Shown here: piece by piece, positions 7,366 to 10,310 of the stretch | Layout: each line of letters opens with the position of its first letter | Numbering within the stretch: position 1 is the first letter of the stretch | Source: X23 sp050251575 | GTDB lineage: Bacteria; Bacillota; Clostridia; SK-Y3 | DNA: 10,310 nucleotides | Assembly: GCA_050251575.1 (NCBI GenBank) | Contig: JBFWMP010000103.1 | Coordinates: forward strand, 1 to 10,310 | Reading direction: 5' to 3' | Program-made: the position numbers and the translations under genes | Notes under the pieces: generated by a model | Told to the model about the DNA's origin: nothing | Database searches by the model: none | Seen by the model: only the letters and a program-made list of their open reading frames with translations

Positions 7366-8037
7366 AGTGACAATTTCTCCTCCCAATTGCTTGAAACGTT
7401 TTAAAATATGGAGTGTTGGCATGGGAGAACCCAGACCATAGCGGAATCCGGATGTATTGATTTCAAGTCCATGCCCTGTCTGCGCAATAGTTTGCAAGAT
7501 ATAATCCAATAAGTCATTGAATTCATCTTCATGAAAGTAATTTTCTTTATAGCCGCCATATCTTCGGATGAGATCTAGGTGCCCATGTACACTGTATAGA
7601 TTAAATGTCGATACAGCTTCTTTTACACATTCAAGATATCTCGTATAAGCTTGTTCACGGCTTTTCCCTTTACAGAAATCACCTGTATGCAATTCGAGCT
7701 TATCTGCAACATGAGTAGACAATATAATAAAGTCAAAAGGATATTTATGAAGAAGTGCCAAGGTTTCTTGATAAATGTGAGGCTGTATCCCTATTTCAAT
7801 GCCAAGAACTATCTTTAGCCTGCTTTTATATTTTTCTTTTAGTTCACGGTATTGTTTATAATACTGTTTATAATCAATCATAAATACGTTATCAAAGTCA
7901 GGATAATCAAAATCTACATGGTCGGTAAATGCAATTTCTTTTAGTCCGAGTGAGATTGCTTTTTCACAGGCGGTATCCATAGCCATTTGGGAGTCGCCGG
8001 AAAAAGAAGAGTGAATATGATAGTCGTGCAAAATCAT
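7366..8037 (-). CDS. PHP-family histidinol-phosphatase-like protein (HisK/HisJ type), C-terminus lost in gap
   Basis: There are 224 visible residues of a cytoplasmic PHP-domain phosphoesterase. Likely metal-site motifs are HIH (7-9), FTDH (37-40), GIEIG with E81, STH (H109), GHLDLIRRYG with H153 and D155 (152-161), and LEINTSGFRYGLGSP (191-205). The 'GHLDLIRRYG' and 'EINTSG...GGEIVT' pattern is typical of histidinol-phosphate phosphatases of the Firmicutes type, which make histidinol in histidine synthesis. No other his gene is visible, and PHP paralogues with other phosphate substrates exist. Full-length members are about 260-270 residues, so some 40 residues are missing, including the final SDAH metal motif expected right after GGEIVT. 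ATG at 8037 is chosen; AAAGGA (8041-8046) lies only 3 nt upstream, so the in-frame TTG at codon 3 (spacing 9) is also possible. Confidence 0.87.
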
Positions 8038-8065
8038 CAGTCCTTTATAACAAATTTTATGCTAG

Positions 8066-8093
8066 ATAATATCATAACACCTATCAGCGTCAA
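8066..8093 (-). promoter_or_regulatory. Sigma-A-type promoter of the PHP phosphatase
   Basis: Read on the minus strand, TTGACG (8093-8088), a 16-nt spacer and TATTAT (8071-8066) form a near-consensus promoter. A TG one base before the -10 adds an extended -10 element. Transcription would start near 8059, giving a short leader of about 20 nt before the ATG at 8037. Confidence 0.7.
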
Positions 8094-8125
8094 TCTCAAT
8101 AATCTTATTTTTCACTATTTTGTGC

Positions 8126-8153
8126 TTGATTAATTGTTTTATGCGTATATAAT
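8126..8153 (+). promoter_or_regulatory. Sigma-A-type promoter of the M18 aminopeptidase
   Basis: TTGATT (8126-8131), a 16-nt spacer and a perfect TATAAT (8148-8153) face the aminopeptidase. The predicted leader is about 50 nt and carries the strong AGGAGG ribosome binding site at 8202-8207, 5 nt before the ATG. It is back-to-back with the phosphatase promoter on the other strand. Confidence 0.75.
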
Positions 8154-8212
8154 TTATTAGTAAGGAAGAAAATAGCTTTTAAGTATCATTAAATGTATAA
8201 TAGGAGGACAAT

Positions 8213-9646
8213 ATGAGCGAACAGGATAAAAGCCAGGGACAGAAAGTATGGGATGAATTAAAGTATGAACCTCAGGATGGTTGGCAAAAGACATCCCAGG
8301 AAGAAGAAAAACAGATATTTGAATTTAACGAAGACTATAAGAAGTTTCTTGATATAGGAAAAACAGAGCGGGAATGTATTATTGAAGCAATTAGATTAGC
8401 AAAGGTAAAAGGCTTTATAGCTCTTGATGAAGTTGCTAAATCTAATAAGAAGTTGAGCAAAGGTGATAAAATATATGCAGTGAACAGAGACAAAGCGATT
8501 ATGCTCGCAGTAATCGGCGAGAAGAGTTTGCAGGAAGGTGTCAACATCGTAGGGGCACATATGGATGCGCCAAGAATAGATCTTAAACAGAATCCTTTGT
8601 ATGAAGACTCCGGAATGGCTTTACTTAAGACACATTACTATGGAGGAATCAAGAAATACCAATGGACAGTATTGCCATTGGCTTTGCATGGCGTCATCAT
8701 CAAGAATGACGGACAAAAACTAGATATTGTTATCGGAGAGGATGATAATGATCCGGTTTTCTGCATTACGGATTTGCTTCCTCATTTGGCAAAGGAGCAG
8801 ATGGAAAAAAAGATGAGTGAAGGGATTGCCGGAGAAGGACTTAATATCTTATTTGGCAGCATCCCGTATAAAGATGAAAAGGTCAAAGAGAAGATCAAGC
8901 TAAATATTTTACAACTGCTTAATCAAAAATACGGTATCAAGGAAGAGGATTTTATCAGCGCGGAGATAGAGCTTGTGCCTGCCTTCAAAGCAAGGGATAT
9001 CGGCTTGGATAGGAGTATGGTAGGAGCATACGGACATGATGATAGAGTATGTGGATATACGGCATTAAGAGCAATTCTAGATATCGAGCAATGCAGTCAG
9101 ACAGCCGTGTGTCTTCTTGTAGATAAAGAAGAAATCGGAAGCATGGGGAATACAGGGATGCAGTCGAGATTTATGGAGGATGTGCTGGCAGAGATGTGCC
9201 AGCTAAGCTCCGACGTTTATAATGATATTTTATTGAGAAAAACCTTGCAGAATTCGAAGTGTCTTTCTGCTGATGTTAGTGCAGCAGTGGATCCTAATTA
9301 TGAAGGGGTTCAGGACAAGAGAAATGCTCCTTATATCAATAAAGGGATTGTTATTACAAAGTATACCGGTTCAAGAGGAAAGTCAGAATCTAGTGATGCA
9401 AATGCAGAATTTGTGGGGCAGATAAGATCTTTATTTAATAGAAATAATATTGTTTGGCAAACCGGGGAATTAGGAAAGGTGGATCAGGGAGGCGGAGGAA
9501 CCATAGCACAATTTGTAGCCAATCTGGGTGTCGATGTAATCGACTGCGGTGTAGCGCTGCTTTCAATGCACGCTCCTTTAGAAATTGCCGGTAAGCTTGA
9601 TGTGCATATGGCATATAAAGCATATCATTCCTTTTATGCTGACTAA
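8213..9646 (+). CDS. M18-family zinc aminopeptidase
   Basis: A 477-residue cytoplasmic metallopeptidase that removes N-terminal residues from peptides; M18 enzymes form large oligomers and use two metal ions. Candidate ligands are in order: H116 in VGAHMDAPRIDLK (113-125), D276 or D277 in GHDDRVCGY (274-282), catalytic E306 and ligand E307 in DKEEIGSMGNTG (304-315), D354 in LSADVSAAVDPNYE (351-364), and H453 in SMHAPLEI (451-458). HYYGG (141-145) and GGGGTIAQFVANLGVDVIDCG (426-446) are further family blocks. Length is normal and no key residue is missing. The start at 8213 follows AGGAGG by 5 nt. The first 35 residues are hydrophilic, with no export signal. It appears monocistronic, with its own promoter and a probable terminator. 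Peptide preference (acidic or neutral N-terminus) cannot be told. Confidence 0.95.
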   Translation: MSEQDKSQGQKVWDELKYEPQDGWQKTSQEEEKQIFEFNEDYKKFLDIGKTERECIIEAIRLAKVKGFIALDEVAKSNKKLSKGDKIYAVNRDKAIMLAVIGEKSLQEGVNIVGAHMDAPRIDLKQNPLYEDSGMALLKTHYYGGIKKYQWTVLPLALHGVIIKNDGQKLDIVIGEDDNDPVFCITDLLPHLAKEQMEKKMSEGIAGEGLNILFGSIPYKDEKVKEKIKLNILQLLNQKYGIKEEDFISAEIELVPAFKARDIGLDRSMVGAYGHDDRVCGYTALRAILDIEQCSQTAVCLLVDKEEIGSMGNTGMQSRFMEDVLAEMCQLSSDVYNDILLRKTLQNSKCLSADVSAAVDPNYEGVQDKRNAPYINKGIVITKYTGSRGKSESSDANAEFVGQIRSLFNRNNIVWQTGELGKVDQGGGGTIAQFVANLGVDVIDCGVALLSMHAPLEIAGKLDVHMAYKAYHSFYAD

Positions 9647-9656
9647 ACTTGATAAG

Positions 9657-9690
9657 ATATAGAGACTTAGCAGTTTCTCTGTATTTTTCC
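9657..9690 (+). terminator. Probable Rho-independent terminator of the aminopeptidase gene
   Basis: ATATAGAGA (9657-9665) can pair with TCTCTGTAT (9676-9684), a 9-bp stem with one G-U pair and a 10-nt loop. It is followed by TTTT, giving a run of five T counting the last stem base. It begins 11 nt after the stop codon. The stem is AT-rich and the T run short, so it is weaker than the terminator at 205-240. Confidence 0.6.
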
Positions 9691-9719
9691 TGTACATTCG
9701 TAACTTAATATATTACAAT
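9691..9719 (+). promoter_or_regulatory. Possible promoter of the deacetylase gene
   Basis: TGTACA (9691-9696), a 17-nt spacer and TACAAT (9714-9719) give a modest sigma-A-like match (4 of 6 and 5 of 6). A start near 9726 would leave a leader of about 30 nt. A perfect inverted repeat surrounds the -10. Because the gene type is often sporulation-linked, another sigma factor is possible. Confidence 0.4.
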
Positions 9720-9739
9720 AGATATATAGATATTAAGTT
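9702..9739. repeat. Perfect 10-bp inverted repeat, operator-like
   Basis: AACTTAATAT (9702-9711) is exactly the reverse complement of ATATTAAGTT (9730-9739), with 18 nt between the arms. The left arm lies in the promoter spacer, the putative -10 lies between the arms, and the right arm lies just before the ribosome binding site. This suits a dimeric repressor site better than a transcript hairpin, since the left arm would lie upstream of the predicted start. Confidence 0.6.
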
Positions 9740-9754
9740 GAAAGTTGGGGAGTC

Positions 9755-10310
9755 ATGAGGTTAATATTTTTAAAAAAAGCAGCTCTACTAATCATTTTAT
9801 CAGCAATTTTGACATCATGTACTACAAAAGCTGAGGATGACTACAATAAGAATATTGAAATAGAAGTTCCCAGTACGAGGCCTACGGTTGAGGTGAAGCA
9901 GCCGGAAGAAGATACAGAATCAAAGACTGAACAGGATGACAAGCTGCAAGAGAATGAAAGCATTGAGCCTGAAAAGAATACGGAGGCGGATGTAAAACCT
10001 GTAGTAAAGCCTGTAGTAGAACCGGATACAAAGAAGGTTACTGGGGAGTTTTCAAAATTTGATAATAAGAAATATGGATGGTGGTACAGAAGAAATAAGG
10101 ATAAGCCTCCTACCATAGATAGTCAATACGATCAGATGCTGAAGAAGTATGATGGTATCTTTCGCCATAATACGGAGGAAAAAGTATTATATCTTACCTT
10201 TGATGAAGGATATGAGAATGGATATACTCCCAAGATACTTGATGTATTAAAAGAAAATCAGACTCCTGCTGCGTTCTTTATTACAGGGCCTTATCTTAAG
10301 CAGCAGTCAG
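9755..10310 (+). CDS. pdaA: PdaA-like polysaccharide (muramic acid) deacetylase lipoprotein, 3' truncated by window edge
   Basis: There are 185 residues before the window ends without a stop. Residues 1-22 are a lipoprotein signal peptide: MRLIFLKKAA, a hydrophobic core, then lipobox LTSC with C22. Residues 24-95 are an acidic, Pro/Glu/Lys-rich spacer containing KPVVKPVVEP, probably reaching from membrane to wall. From 106, YGWWYRRNKDKPPTID, KYDGIF and LYLTFDEGYENGYTPKILDVLKE, then PAAFFITGPYLK, match PdaA, the NodB-fold enzyme that de-N-acetylates muramic acid during muramic-lactam formation in spore cortex. Motif 1 is TFDEG (148-152): D150 is the expected catalytic base, while E151 replaces the metal-binding Asp of classical deacetylases (Bacillus subtilis PdaA has Asn there). 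The ATG at 9755 follows GGGGAG (9747-9752) with only 2 nt between. The subgroup is fairly sure; a vegetative wall role is possible. Confidence 0.85.
   Translation, partial: MRLIFLKKAALLIILSAILTSCTTKAEDDYNKNIEIEVPSTRPTVEVKQPEEDTESKTEQDDKLQENESIEPEKNTEADVKPVVKPVVEPDTKKVTGEFSKFDNKKYGWWYRRNKDKPPTIDSQYDQMLKKYDGIFRHNTEEKVLYLTFDEGYENGYTPKILDVLKENQTPAAFFITGPYLKQQS

Noticed and set aside
7249..7373. Minus-strand frames reading through the Ns (phosphatase tail ending WNTL, and a 97-residue frame from moxR antisense)
   Set aside because: The gap is a placeholder of unknown length, so frame and content across it have no meaning; the last codons do not resemble the expected SDAH-containing phosphatase end.
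8196..8201. Second TATAAT just before the aminopeptidase ribosome binding site
   Set aside because: No -35-like hexamer lies 16-18 nt upstream, and transcription from it would start at or after the ribosome binding site.
9998..10018. Short tandem repeat CCTGTAGTA(AAG) in the deacetylase spacer
   Set aside because: Less than two copies of a 12-nt unit encoding KPVVKPVVEP; ordinary low complexity in a flexible linker.
9841..10116. 91-codon minus-strand frame opposite the deacetylase gene
   Set aside because: It is the antisense of the acidic Pro/Glu spacer, producing a Ser/Phe/Thr-rich shadow, and the sense strand has a coherent lipoprotein deacetylase.

Overview
The window reads as a low-GC, Gram-positive genome, probably Clostridia (a Lachnospirales-like relative is a guess). 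Reasons are AT-rich spacers, heavy use of AGA and ATA codons, strong GGAGG-type ribosome binding sites, and typical Firmicutes protein versions: a PHP-type histidinol-phosphatase, an M18 aminopeptidase with a GHDDR motif, and a lipoprotein form of the PdaA deacetylase. No rRNA, tRNA, mobile element or CRISPR was seen.

Layout. Positions 1-167 hold the last 54 codons of a UxaA-family (altronate/galactarate dehydratase-like) enzyme, closed by a strong intrinsic terminator at 205-240. Next comes a tightly packed plus-strand operon (312-7232) of five genes: a large secreted/membrane protein, an ABC-2 type ATPase, its six-helix permease, a coiled-coil membrane protein resembling DUF4175 proteins, and a MoxR-family AAA+ ATPase. 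The first four are linked by 1, 17 and 4 nt overlaps, and moxR follows after 10 nt. A match to an ECF-sigma promoter (GGAAC-N17-CGTC) lies just upstream and fits the ATG at 312 as the true first start.

Exactly 100 Ns (7266-7365) interrupt the sequence 33 nt after moxR. The next operon gene, which in comparable clusters is often a DUF58 protein, would begin in or just before this gap. The C-terminus of the convergent PHP phosphatase (minus strand, 7366-8037) is lost in the same gap.

Positions 8041-8212 are a divergent promoter region with a good sigma-A-type promoter on each strand. One drives the PHP phosphatase leftward and the other the M18 aminopeptidase (8213-9646) rightward. A modest terminator (9657-9690) follows. 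A promoter-like site wrapped in a perfect 10-bp inverted repeat then precedes a PdaA-like polysaccharide deacetylase lipoprotein that runs off the right edge.

Working together: the five-gene operon looks like one envelope-located machine. An ABC exporter-like pair and a MoxR AAA+ ATPase act from the cytoplasm, and two membrane proteins present large domains outside or at the membrane. Its function is not known to me. The PdaA-like gene would also act on the cell wall. The dehydratase, phosphatase and peptidase are ordinary metabolic genes.
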